This document shows positions 51,893-59,505 of a DNA stretch of 64,000 nt, one piece after another. A model generated the notes under the pieces. That model was not told the origin of the DNA. It was given only the letters and a program-made list of their open reading frames with translations, and did not search any database. The translations under genes and the position numbers were made by a program. This DNA is from Pelomonas sp. SE-A7 (lineage in GTDB: Bacteria; Pseudomonadota; Gammaproteobacteria; Burkholderiales; Burkholderiaceae_C), in the NCBI RefSeq assembly GCF_030345705.1, contig NZ_JAUASW010000001.1, positions 2,852,001 through 2,916,000 of the forward strand, read 5' to 3'. Position 1 is the stretch's first letter. Every line of letters starts with the position of its first letter.

Positions 51893-53065
51893 ATGCAATC
51901 CAGGAGACGGAGCCGGGCGCTGCTGATCACCGCCCTGATGCTTGTGGCCGCTTCCGGCACGAGCCGGGCCGAATCGCCGGGGCAGGACGCCCCCGCCTGG
52001 CTGTGCAATCCCGAGCAGGGCCAGGCCTGCGGCGTCAGCACAAGGCGACTGGTCCTGGGCGCGGATGGCAGCCGCGAGCTCAGGCAGCAGGCGGCCGCCA
52101 AGCAGCCCGAGATCGACTGCTTCTACGTCTATCCCACAGTCTCGGAAGAGCCGTCCGCCAACAGCTCGCTCAAGCCCGGCCCCGGCGAGCTGCGGGCCGT
52201 GGCTCAACAACTGACCCCGTTTGCCGGGTCCTGCCGGCTGTTCGCGCCCATGTACCGCCAGATCACGCTGGCCGGCCTGGGACGCCTGCTGGCCGGCCAG
52301 GCGGAGGGCATAGACAGAAACCTGCCCTACGAGGACCTGGCCCGGGCCTGGCGCCAATACCTGGCCGAGTTCAACCGCGGCCGCGGTGTCGTGCTGATAG
52401 GACATTCGCAGGGCAGCGCGATGCTGATCCAGCTGCTGCAGCGCGAGATCGACGGCCAGCCGTCGCAGGCCCGGCTGGTCTCGGCCGTGCTGGCCGGCTA
52501 CACGGTCGACGTGCCCCAGGGCAAGGACGTGGGCGGCAGCTTCAAGCAGTTGCCGCTGTGCCGCAGCGCCGACCAGACCGGCTGCGTGATCAGCTATGCC
52601 TCGTTCCGCGAAGGCAGCCCGCCCTCGCCGGCCGGCGGCTTCGGTCGCAGCAGGACACCCGGCATGGAAGCCGCCTGCGTGGATCCGGTGGCCCTCAGCG
52701 GCCGCCCGGCCGAGCCCTGGTTCGCCGTGGTCGGGACGCTGCTGGGCCGGCCCCATGTCCAGCCCGCCTGGATCGACCTGGCGAAGCAGCAACAGGCCGA
52801 GGCCGACTTCGCGACCCTGCCCGGCCTGATCGAAACCCGCTGCACCCGCAGCGAAGACGGCGCCTCCATCCTGGCGCTGCGCGTGGTCGGTGGCGGCAGC
52901 CCGCAGCGCCCGGCCGACATGCCGGGCGACCTGATCTCGCGCAGCGGCCAGCTGCTGGGCGACTGGGGCCTGCACCTGGTCGACATCAATGCCGTGGCCG
53001 GCAATCTGGCCGAGCTGGTCAAGCGCCAGGGCTCAGCCTGGCTGAGCCGGAACGGCAAGCCCTGA
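51893..53065 (+). CDS. Exported DUF3089-family alpha/beta hydrolase-like protein
   Basis: 390 aa. A signal peptide (residues 1-26, cleavage near SRA-ES) precedes the domain. WLCNP near the N-terminus, DCFYVYPTVS, FAPMYRQITL and the nucleophile elbow GHSQGS match the DUF3089 family, a lipase-like alpha/beta hydrolase group of unknown substrate. C-terminal HLVDINAVAGNL supplies the likely catalytic His. It ends 5 bp before the NUDIX gene on the same strand. Confidence 0.85.
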   Translation: MQSRRRSRALLITALMLVAASGTSRAESPGQDAPAWLCNPEQGQACGVSTRRLVLGADGSRELRQQAAAKQPEIDCFYVYPTVSEEPSANSSLKPGPGELRAVAQQLTPFAGSCRLFAPMYRQITLAGLGRLLAGQAEGIDRNLPYEDLARAWRQYLAEFNRGRGVVLIGHSQGSAMLIQLLQREIDGQPSQARLVSAVLAGYTVDVPQGKDVGGSFKQLPLCRSADQTGCVISYASFREGSPPSPAGGFGRSRTPGMEAACVDPVALSGRPAEPWFAVVGTLLGRPHVQPAWIDLAKQQQAEADFATLPGLIETRCTRSEDGASILALRVVGGGSPQRPADMPGDLISRSGQLLGDWGLHLVDINAVAGNLAELVKRQGSAWLSRNGKP

Positions 53066-53070
53066 CCCCC

Positions 53071-53550
53071 ATGGTCCAGCGCTTCAAGCCCAATGTCACC
53101 GTGGCCGCCGTCGTCGAGCAGGACGGCCGCTTCCTGCTGGTCGAAGAGAAGACCGCGACCGGCCAGCTGATGCTGAACAACCCGGCCGGCCACCTGGAGC
53201 AGGGCGAGTCGCCGCTGGACGCCGTGGTGCGCGAGGCGCTGGAAGAGACGGCCCGCGACTTCAGGCCCGAGTTCTTCCTCGGTGCCTACCTGGCCCGCGT
53301 GCAACGCCCCGGCGACGACATCACCTACCTGCGCCTGGCCTTCGGCGGCACGGTCGGCGAGCAAATCGCCGGCCGCGCGCTGGACGAAGGCATAGTCCGA
53401 ACCCTGTGGCTGACGGCCGACGAGATCAGGGCCAGTGCCGAGCGACACCGCAGTCCGCTCGTGCTGCAATGCATTGAAGACCTGCTGTCCGGCCGGCGCC
53501 TGCCGCTGGACGCGGTCCATGTCCACGCCTCGGTGTTCCGTCCGTCCTGA
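53071..53550 (+). CDS. nudJ: NUDIX hydrolase (NudJ-like)
   Basis: 159 aa. The Nudix box is complete: GHLEQGESPLDAVVREALEETA (near residues 44-65) fits G-x5-E-x7-REUxEE. The N-terminus FKPNVTVAAVVEQDGRFLLVEEK matches NudJ/HMP-PP phosphatase proteins. In many proteobacteria this gene directly precedes mnmA; here two other genes intervene. The ATG at 53071 is 5 bp after the hydrolase stop. Confidence 0.85.
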   Translation: MVQRFKPNVTVAAVVEQDGRFLLVEEKTATGQLMLNNPAGHLEQGESPLDAVVREALEETARDFRPEFFLGAYLARVQRPGDDITYLRLAFGGTVGEQIAGRALDEGIVRTLWLTADEIRASAERHRSPLVLQCIEDLLSGRRLPLDAVHVHASVFRPS

Positions 53551-53553
53551 TCC

Positions 53554-54300
53554 ATGCCCCTTGCTTCCCTGTTGCGCGCCGGCCTGGCCCTGCTGAGCTG
53601 CTCCCTGCTGTTGCTGCCGCCCTGCCGGGCCGATACCGCCCTGCGCATCGCCACCTGGGACCGCGGCTCCGATCCGCTGACCGCGGTCAGCGAAGCGGTG
53701 CTTCAGCGGGCCTACCAGGAGGCGGGGCAGAAGCTGGAGTGGGTCGAGCTGCCCAACCGCCGCGCGCTGCAGGCCTTGCTGGGAGGCGAGGTGGACGGCA
53801 ACTTGCACCGGGTCAAGGCGCTGGCGGACAGCCAGCCCAAGCTGGTGAGGGTCGAGACCCCCATAGGCAGCTCGGCGGTCCGGGCCTACACCATGAGGGC
53901 CGACATGGAGCTGGACGGCTGGGCGCGGCTGCAAGGCCTGCGCGTGGCCTACCAGCGCGGCATCCTCAGGGTCGAGCAGCTGCTGCCGGCCGGTGCGATC
54001 CGGGTCGAGGCCAGTTCCAGCAGCGAGCTGTTCCGCCTGCTCGCCAGCGGCGGCGCCGATGTGGCCCTGAGCACCGAGCCCGGCCAGGCCCCGCCGCTGC
54101 GGCGCAGCACCGGCCTGCGGCGCCTGGACATGGTGCTGGACGAGCATGCGCTCTACCACTACCTGGACGCCCGCCATGCCGAGCTGGCCAAGCGCCTGGC
54201 CGTGGCGCTGCGCAAGCTGCAAGCCAGTGGCGAACTGGACCAGGTGCGGCGCCATGCGCTGCACGCCCACCTGCAGCAGGCCGGCATGGCCAGCGACTGA
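53554..54300 (+). CDS. Periplasmic solute-binding protein, family 3-like
   Basis: 248 aa. The signal peptide ends near CRA-DT. The mature part (TALRIATWDRGSDPLTAVSEAVLQRAYQEAG, with EVDGNLHRVKALADSQPKLVRVETP) follows the amino-acid-type periplasmic binding fold. No permease or ATPase gene is nearby. Such orphan proteins in Burkholderiales can be sensors or enzymes rather than transport parts. It starts 3 bp after the NUDIX gene. Ligand unknown. Confidence 0.78.
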   Translation: MPLASLLRAGLALLSCSLLLLPPCRADTALRIATWDRGSDPLTAVSEAVLQRAYQEAGQKLEWVELPNRRALQALLGGEVDGNLHRVKALADSQPKLVRVETPIGSSAVRAYTMRADMELDGWARLQGLRVAYQRGILRVEQLLPAGAIRVEASSSSELFRLLASGGADVALSTEPGQAPPLRRSTGLRRLDMVLDEHALYHYLDARHAELAKRLAVALRKLQASGELDQVRRHALHAHLQQAGMASD

Positions 54301-54329
54301 GCGCCCGGCCCGCTCCTACACTGCGCCGC

Positions 54330-55154
54330 ATGCAAATCCTCCGCCGCTCGCTGCTGGCCGCCGCCCTCGCCCTGGCCGGCACGCCCTCCTTCGCGACCGA
54401 ACTGCAGGTCGAGCCGCTGGTGATAGGCGAGAGCCTGAAGCTGGACTCCAAGGTCCTGGCCGAGACCCGCCGCATCAACGTCTACCTGCCGGCAGGCTAT
54501 GCCGAGCAGCCCAACGCACGCTTCCCGGTGATGCTGATGCCCGACGGCGGCCTGGCCGAGGACTTCCTGCACCTGGCCGGCTTGCTGCAGGTCTCCATGG
54601 CCAACGGCACGATGCGGCCCTTCATCCTGGTCGGCATAGAGAACACCGAGCGCCGCCGCGACCTGACCGGCCCCACCGAGCAGGCCTCGGACCGCAAGAT
54701 CGCGCCGCGGGTCGGTGGCTCGGCCGCCTTCCGTCAATTCATCCGCGAGGAGCTGATGCCGGCCATCAAGGCCCGCTACCGCACGACGAACGAGAGCGCC
54801 CTGATAGGCGAATCGCTGGCCGGGCTGTTCGTGGTCGAGACCTGGGCACTGGAGCCGCAGCTGTTCGACCACTACATCGCCTTCGACCCCAGCCTGTGGT
54901 GGAACAAGGAAGCCCTGACCACCACGCTCAAGACGCGGCTGCGCTACGCCCCGCTGCCGCCCAAGCCGCTCTACATCGCCAACAGCAGCGAGCCGACGAT
55001 CTACGCGCCGGTGCGACGCTTCATCGCCGTGCTCAAGGACGCCAAGCTGAAGGGCTGGCAGCACGAGGCCATGCCGGCCGAGACCCACGCCACCATCTAC
55101 CACCCGGCGGCGCTGAAGGCCCTGCGCCTGCTGTTCAAGCCGGCCAAGCCCTGA
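54330..55154 (+). CDS. Exported esterase (esterase D/IroE-like alpha/beta hydrolase)
   Basis: 274 aa. Signal peptide ends near SFA-TE. RRINVYLPAGYAEQPNARFPVMLMPDGG, VGIENTERRRDLTG, the nucleophile motif GESLAGLF, FDPSLWWNKE and a C-terminal HATIYHPA His segment are the marks of the esterase D/Fes-like family. Relatives hydrolyse siderophore or other esters; the substrate is unknown here. The ATG at 54330 gives a good signal peptide; upstream frame is antisense-like. Followed by a hairpin. Confidence 0.82.
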   Translation: MQILRRSLLAAALALAGTPSFATELQVEPLVIGESLKLDSKVLAETRRINVYLPAGYAEQPNARFPVMLMPDGGLAEDFLHLAGLLQVSMANGTMRPFILVGIENTERRRDLTGPTEQASDRKIAPRVGGSAAFRQFIREELMPAIKARYRTTNESALIGESLAGLFVVETWALEPQLFDHYIAFDPSLWWNKEALTTTLKTRLRYAPLPPKPLYIANSSEPTIYAPVRRFIAVLKDAKLKGWQHEAMPAETHATIYHPAALKALRLLFKPAKP

Positions 55155-55169
55155 TCGGTAGAAAGCCCC

Positions 55170-55194
55170 AGCCGCCCGGGCCTCGGGCGGCTTT
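55170..55194 (+). terminator. Hairpin after esterase gene, before mnmA
   Basis: AGCCGCCCG (55170-55178) pairs with CGGGCGGCT (55184-55192), followed by TTGGG. Weak U-tract, so partial termination or read-through into mnmA is likely. Confidence 0.55.
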
Positions 55195-55212
55195 GGGACA
55201 ATCGCGGCCATC

Positions 55213-56337
55213 ATGAGTTCCGCGTCCCCGAAGAAACAGAGGATCGTCGTCGGCCTGTCCGGCGGGGTCGATTCCGCCGTCAGCGCCTATCTGCTGAAGC
55301 AAGCCGGCCACGAGGTGGTCGGTATCTTCATGAAGAACTGGGAGGACGACGACGACAGCGAGTACTGCTCGTCCAATGTCGATTTCGTCGATGCCGCGGC
55401 CGTGGCCGACGTGATCGGGATCGAGATCGAGCATGTGAACTTCGCGGCCGACTACAAGGACCGCGTGTTCGCCGCCTTTCTGCGCGAGTACCAGGCCGGC
55501 CGCACGCCCAATCCGGACGTGCTGTGCAATGCCGAGATCAAGTTCAAGGCCTTCCTGGACCATGCGATGCGCCTGGGCGCCGAGAAGATCGCCACCGGGC
55601 ACTACGCGCGGGTGCGGACCCTGGACTCCGGCGGGACCCAGCTGCTCAAGGGACTCGACGACAGCAAGGACCAGAGCTATTTCCTGCACCGGCTCAACCA
55701 GGCCCAGCTGGCCAAGACCCTGTTCCCGGTCGGCGAGCTGCGCAAGACCGAGGTGCGGCGCATCGCCGAGGACATCGGCCTGCCCAATGCCAAGAAGAAG
55801 GACTCGACCGGCATCTGCTTCATTGGCGAGCGGCCGTTCCGCGAATTCCTGAACCGCTACCTGGCCCACCAGCCGGGTGCCATCAAGGACGAGCGCGGCC
55901 GCAAGCTGGGCGAGCACCTGGGCCTGTCCTTCTACACGCTGGGCCAGCGCCAGGGCCTGGGCATAGGCGGAGTCAAGGAGAAGGGCGCGCCGCGTGGCGG
56001 TGGCGAGCACGAGCCCTGGTTCGTGGCCCGCAAGGACATGGAGACCAACACCCTGGTCGTGGTCCAGGGCCATGACCACCCTCTGCTGCAGAGCCGGGTG
56101 CTGGTGGCCGACGACCTCAGCTGGTGCAGCGGCGCCGCGCCGGGCGAGGAGCAGCTGGCCGCCAAGAGCCGCTACCGCCAGCAGGATGCGGCCTGCCAGT
56201 TCGCCAGCCTGCCGCCCGACCGTTTCCTGCTGCGCTTCGCCGACCCGCAATGGGCGGTGACGCCGGGCCAGAGCGCCGTGCTCTACGACGGCGAGGTCTG
56301 CCTGGGTGGCGGCGTGATCGTCGGGGCCGAGCCCTGA
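55213..56337 (+). CDS. mnmA: tRNA-specific 2-thiouridylase
   Basis: 374 aa enzyme that thiolates U34 of tRNA Lys, Glu and Gln. The PP-loop GLSGGVDSAVSAYLL, FMKNWEDDDD, catalytic Cys in TPNPDVLCNAEIKF and second catalytic Cys in DSTGICFIGE are all intact. GHYARV and KDQSYFL are also conserved. A GACAAT hexamer lies 11 bases before the ATG. Confidence 0.97.
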   Translation: MSSASPKKQRIVVGLSGGVDSAVSAYLLKQAGHEVVGIFMKNWEDDDDSEYCSSNVDFVDAAAVADVIGIEIEHVNFAADYKDRVFAAFLREYQAGRTPNPDVLCNAEIKFKAFLDHAMRLGAEKIATGHYARVRTLDSGGTQLLKGLDDSKDQSYFLHRLNQAQLAKTLFPVGELRKTEVRRIAEDIGLPNAKKKDSTGICFIGERPFREFLNRYLAHQPGAIKDERGRKLGEHLGLSFYTLGQRQGLGIGGVKEKGAPRGGGEHEPWFVARKDMETNTLVVVQGHDHPLLQSRVLVADDLSWCSGAAPGEEQLAAKSRYRQQDAACQFASLPPDRFLLRFADPQWAVTPGQSAVLYDGEVCLGGGVIVGAEP

Positions 56338-56402
56338 GTCCGGGGATCGCATGACGATCGGCACGGAGCACAAAGTCAGGCCCCTGGCATTCTTCGCGGC
56401 TT

Positions 56403-57656
56403 TTGCAGTTGCGCAACGTGGAACGATTTGAACGCCTGCTCCAGCACATGTCCCGCCCCGGGGTCGTGCTGCGCATTGCCGCGCTGTCGGTCTGCCTGCT
56501 TGAGCTGATCGCCGCCGGCGCCGCCCTGGCCGGTCGCCGCACCGATGCCTACGACGGCATCCTGCCCAACCTCTACCGCCGGCTCGGCGGCGCCAGCGAC
56601 GACCTGGGCCTGCTGCTGGCCTGCCTGGCCCTGCTGGCCCTGTTCGCCTACGGCTGCTGGCGCCTGACCCAGCAGGCCGACGAGCTGCCGCCCCGCCATG
56701 CGCTGGCCGGCCTGATCGGCCTCAATGCCCTGGCCCTGGCCGTGACGCCGGGCCTGCCCTTCCTGGTCACCGCCCTGGCCTCGGTGCAATTGCGCAGCCG
56801 ACAGGCCCTGGGCTTCGGCCTGGCCCAGGTGGTCATAGGCCTGTTGCTCTACCTGCTTCTGCCCAGCGACAGCCAGCGCGCCGAACTGCTGAACTCGGAG
56901 CTGCCGATCTGGATCAACGCCCTGTCGCAGCTGATGGCCCTGGTGGCCCTGCATGGCCTGGCCTTCGGCCTGGGCCGCATGGCCGCTGCCGAGACCGAGA
57001 AGCGCCGCTGGCTGCAGGTCATGCTGGCCGAGCGGGTGAGCGCCGAGCATTGGCAGGCCGAGCAGATGCGCTATGCCGAACGCCAGCTGATGGCGCGCGA
57101 GCTGCATGACGTGGTCGGCCACCACCTGACCGCCCTGAACCTGCAGCTGCAGCTGGGCTCGGCCCTGCTGAAGCGCGACGACGCCGGCGGCGCCGCCCTC
57201 GCCGTGTCGCGCGCCCAGGAAGGGGCGGCTGCCATGCTGGCCGACGTGCGGGCCGCCGTCTCGGCCGAGCGCAGCGCCCAGCGCATCGACCTCAGCAGCG
57301 CCCTGCAGGCCCTGGCCGAAGGCATCAGCCATCCGCGCATCCTGCTGGCCATTGCGCCCGAGGCCCGCGACCTTGGTCCGCGCGCCGCCCATGCCCTGCT
57401 GCGCTGCGTGCAGGAGGCCGTGACCAACGCGGTCCGGCATTCGCACGCCACCGAAATCCGCATATGCTTGGCGGCGCCCGATGCCGACCAGGTGCGGGTG
57501 ACCGTGCAGGACAACGGCACCGGCGCCGCTGCCCTCAAGCCCGGCAACGGGCTCAACGGCATGGCCGAACGAATGAGCGAGCTGGGCGGCAGCCTGCAGA
57601 CGCAGGTCCTGCAGCCGGGCTTTGAAATTGAATTGCACTGCCCCCGAGCGGCGTGA
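56403..57656 (+). CDS. NarL-system sensor histidine kinase (HisKA_3 type)
   Basis: 417 aa. About six hydrophobic segments in residues 22-200 form a membrane sensor. A coiled coil leads to the HisKA_3 phospho-acceptor MARELHDVVGHHLTALNLQLQ (His near residue 230), and a small HATPase domain follows with CVQEAVTNAVRHSHA and NGLNGMAERM. The start is uncertain: TTG at 56403 is used here, GTG at 56418 and ATG at 56448 are alternatives, and none has a clear ribosome site. The response regulator follows after 19 bp. Signal unknown. Confidence 0.9.
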   Translation: MQLRNVERFERLLQHMSRPGVVLRIAALSVCLLELIAAGAALAGRRTDAYDGILPNLYRRLGGASDDLGLLLACLALLALFAYGCWRLTQQADELPPRHALAGLIGLNALALAVTPGLPFLVTALASVQLRSRQALGFGLAQVVIGLLLYLLLPSDSQRAELLNSELPIWINALSQLMALVALHGLAFGLGRMAAAETEKRRWLQVMLAERVSAEHWQAEQMRYAERQLMARELHDVVGHHLTALNLQLQLGSALLKRDDAGGAALAVSRAQEGAAAMLADVRAAVSAERSAQRIDLSSALQALAEGISHPRILLAIAPEARDLGPRAAHALLRCVQEAVTNAVRHSHATEIRICLAAPDADQVRVTVQDNGTGAAALKPGNGLNGMAERMSELGGSLQTQVLQPGFEIELHCPRAA

Positions 57657-57675
57657 CCAACGCCCCAAAACAGCC

Positions 57676-58353
57676 ATGAGCAAGAGCACCCACACGCATC
57701 CCAATCCCATCAAGCTGCTGCTGGTCGAGGACCAGCACCTGGTCCGCGAGGGCCTCAAGGGCTTGCTGGCCCTGCATGAGGAAATCCAGCTGGTCGGCGA
57801 AGCCGCCGACGGCGCCGTGGCCATGGAATGGATTGCCGCTGCCAGCGCCGATCAATTGCCCGACGTGATCCTGTCGGACATGCGCATGCCGCGCATGGAC
57901 GGCGTGGGCCTGATACGCGCCCTGGCCGCGCGGGCGCTGAAGATCCCGGTGCTGCTGCTGACCACCTTCGACGACAGCGCCGCCTTCGACGAGGCCGTCT
58001 CGGCCGGCGCCCGCGGCTTCCTGCTCAAGGCCACCAGCCCCGAGGTGCTGGCCCAGTCGCTGCGCGACGTGGCCGGCGGCGGCACGGCGCTGCGCCCCCT
58101 GATCACCGAGCGCATCGAGCGCCACAGCGGCGAACGCGCCTTCAGCGCCACGCCCCAGCCCGACCCGCTCTCGCCCAAGGAACTGCAGGTGCTGCGCCTG
58201 GTGGCCAGCGGCCGCAGCAACACCGAGATCGCCGCCCTGCTGGGCAACAGCGAGGGCGTGATCAAGAACCACTGCTCGACGGTGTTCTCCAAGATGGGCG
58301 TCAGGGACCGCACGCAGGCGGTGCTGAGGGCGATTGATCTGGGGTGGATCTGA
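57676..58353 (+). CDS. NarL/FixJ-family response regulator
   Basis: 225 aa. The receiver domain has acidic Glu-Asp near residue 18, phospho-acceptor Asp in VILSDMRMPRMDG (near 67), Thr in LLLTTFDDSA and Lys in FLLKATSP. The C-terminal LuxR-type helix-turn-helix reads LSPKELQVLRLVASGRSNTEIAALL. The pair with the upstream kinase is standard. It is convergent with the CAP-domain gene 13 bp away. Confidence 0.93.
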   Translation: MSKSTHTHPNPIKLLLVEDQHLVREGLKGLLALHEEIQLVGEAADGAVAMEWIAAASADQLPDVILSDMRMPRMDGVGLIRALAARALKIPVLLLTTFDDSAAFDEAVSAGARGFLLKATSPEVLAQSLRDVAGGGTALRPLITERIERHSGERAFSATPQPDPLSPKELQVLRLVASGRSNTEIAALLGNSEGVIKNHCSTVFSKMGVRDRTQAVLRAIDLGWI

Positions 58354-58366
58354 AGCCCGCTCGGCC

Positions 58367-58951
58367 TCAGCGCCCCTGCCCCTGCTCCCGCCCCAGCAGC
58401 AGCACCCAGTAGCGCTCGTAGGGCGGGCCGCCGGCCACGCAGGCCAGGGCCATGTCCTGGAACTTGTCGTCCATCAGGTTGGCGCAATGCTCGGGGCTGT
58501 CCAGCCAATGCGCGAGCACGCCGGCCAGGTCGCGGTGTCCCACGCCCAGGTTCTCGCCGGCCAGCCGCATCCGGTAGCCGACCTGGCCGGTGCGCTCGCG
58601 CAGGCTGGCGCCGGTGTGGCTCAGGCGGCCTCGGTCGGACATCTGCTCGGCCGAGATCCTGGCGCTGCTGAACAATCGCGCATCCCAGCGCAAGGGGCCG
58701 GCCGAGATCGGCGATTCACCGGTGCAGACACGCGGCGTGGCCCGCGCGACATTGAAGGCCTGCAGGATCCTTTCCGGATCTGGCAGCCCCGGGCAGTCGG
58801 GCGACGGCTTGCGCGACGGCGCAGACGCGGCTGCCGATGCAGGCGCCGAAGCGGGCGCTGTGGCCGGCGGAGCAGCCAGGGCTGGCTGCAGGCCGGCAAG
58901 GCCGAGCCATGCAGCGAGGGCGAAGCGGGGTGTCAGGAGCTGGGTCGGCAC
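58367..58951 (-). CDS. Exported CAP/SCP-domain protein (YkwD-like)
   Basis: 194 aa. The signal peptide ends near ALA-AP, followed by an Ala/Pro/Ser linker to about 46. The CAP domain (about 60-190) shows LRWDARLFSSARISAEQM, SHTGASLRER with the conserved His, AGENLGVG with the conserved Glu, and a WLDSPEHCANLMDDKFQDMALAC block with the paired Cys. Bacterial CAP proteins are of unknown biochemical role. Divergent from the next lipoprotein gene with 59 bp between starts. Confidence 0.85.
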   Translation of the reverse strand: MPTQLLTPRFALAAWLGLAGLQPALAAPPATAPASAPASAAASAPSRKPSPDCPGLPDPERILQAFNVARATPRVCTGESPISAGPLRWDARLFSSARISAEQMSDRGRLSHTGASLRERTGQVGYRMRLAGENLGVGHRDLAGVLAHWLDSPEHCANLMDDKFQDMALACVAGGPPYERYWVLLLGREQGQGR

Positions 58952-59010
58952 GGCGCGATGCTAACAAGCTCCGGCTTGCCAGCCAGCGGAGCAGGCCTCA
59001 GCATCGGCCC

Positions 59011-59427
59011 ATGCCACGCCTGCACCACCCTCCCCTGTTCCTGCTGCTGCCCCTGCTGATCAGCGCCTGCAGCGCCGCGCCGCCACCCTCCGCCAGCGAG
59101 GCCCGCAGCCTGCATGCGCAGCTCAAGGCCGAGATCGGCGAGGCCGTTTGCGACAGCGACGCCCAGTGCCGCAGCCTGGCCGTCGGCCACAAGGCCTGCG
59201 GCGGACCGGCCGGCTACCTGGCCTGGTCCAGCAAGCAGGGCAGCGAAGCCCGCATCAAGGACCTGGCCCAGCGCCAGGCCGCCGCCGAGAAGGCCGAGGC
59301 CCAGCGCAGCGGCATGGTGTCGGACTGCGCCGTGGTTGCGGACCCCGGCGCCTATTGCAAGCCAGGCAAGCCATCGCGCTGTGAACTGCGCAGCAGCGCG
59401 GCGCGCGGCGCCGAACTGATCCGCTGA
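59011..59427 (+). CDS. Small cysteine-rich lipoprotein
   Basis: 138 aa. The lipobox LISAC places Cys20 as the lipidated residue. The mature part contains six more cysteines in three closely spaced pairs (VCDSDAQC, AC...DC, YCKPGKPSRC), which suggests disulfide bonds. I do not recognise the family, although AVCDSDAQCRSLAVGHKACGGP-type text is common in short uncharacterised Burkholderiales and Xanthomonas lipoproteins. No ribosome site is obvious. Envelope location is predicted; function unknown. Confidence 0.72.
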   Translation: MPRLHHPPLFLLLPLLISACSAAPPPSASEARSLHAQLKAEIGEAVCDSDAQCRSLAVGHKACGGPAGYLAWSSKQGSEARIKDLAQRQAAAEKAEAQRSGMVSDCAVVADPGAYCKPGKPSRCELRSSAARGAELIR

Positions 59428-59505
59428 ATCCACGAGGCCAACAGAAAGGCCGCCATGCCTCGCGACATGGCGGCCTGCGGCTGACCGCTTCTACTGCTTG
59501 CTAGA

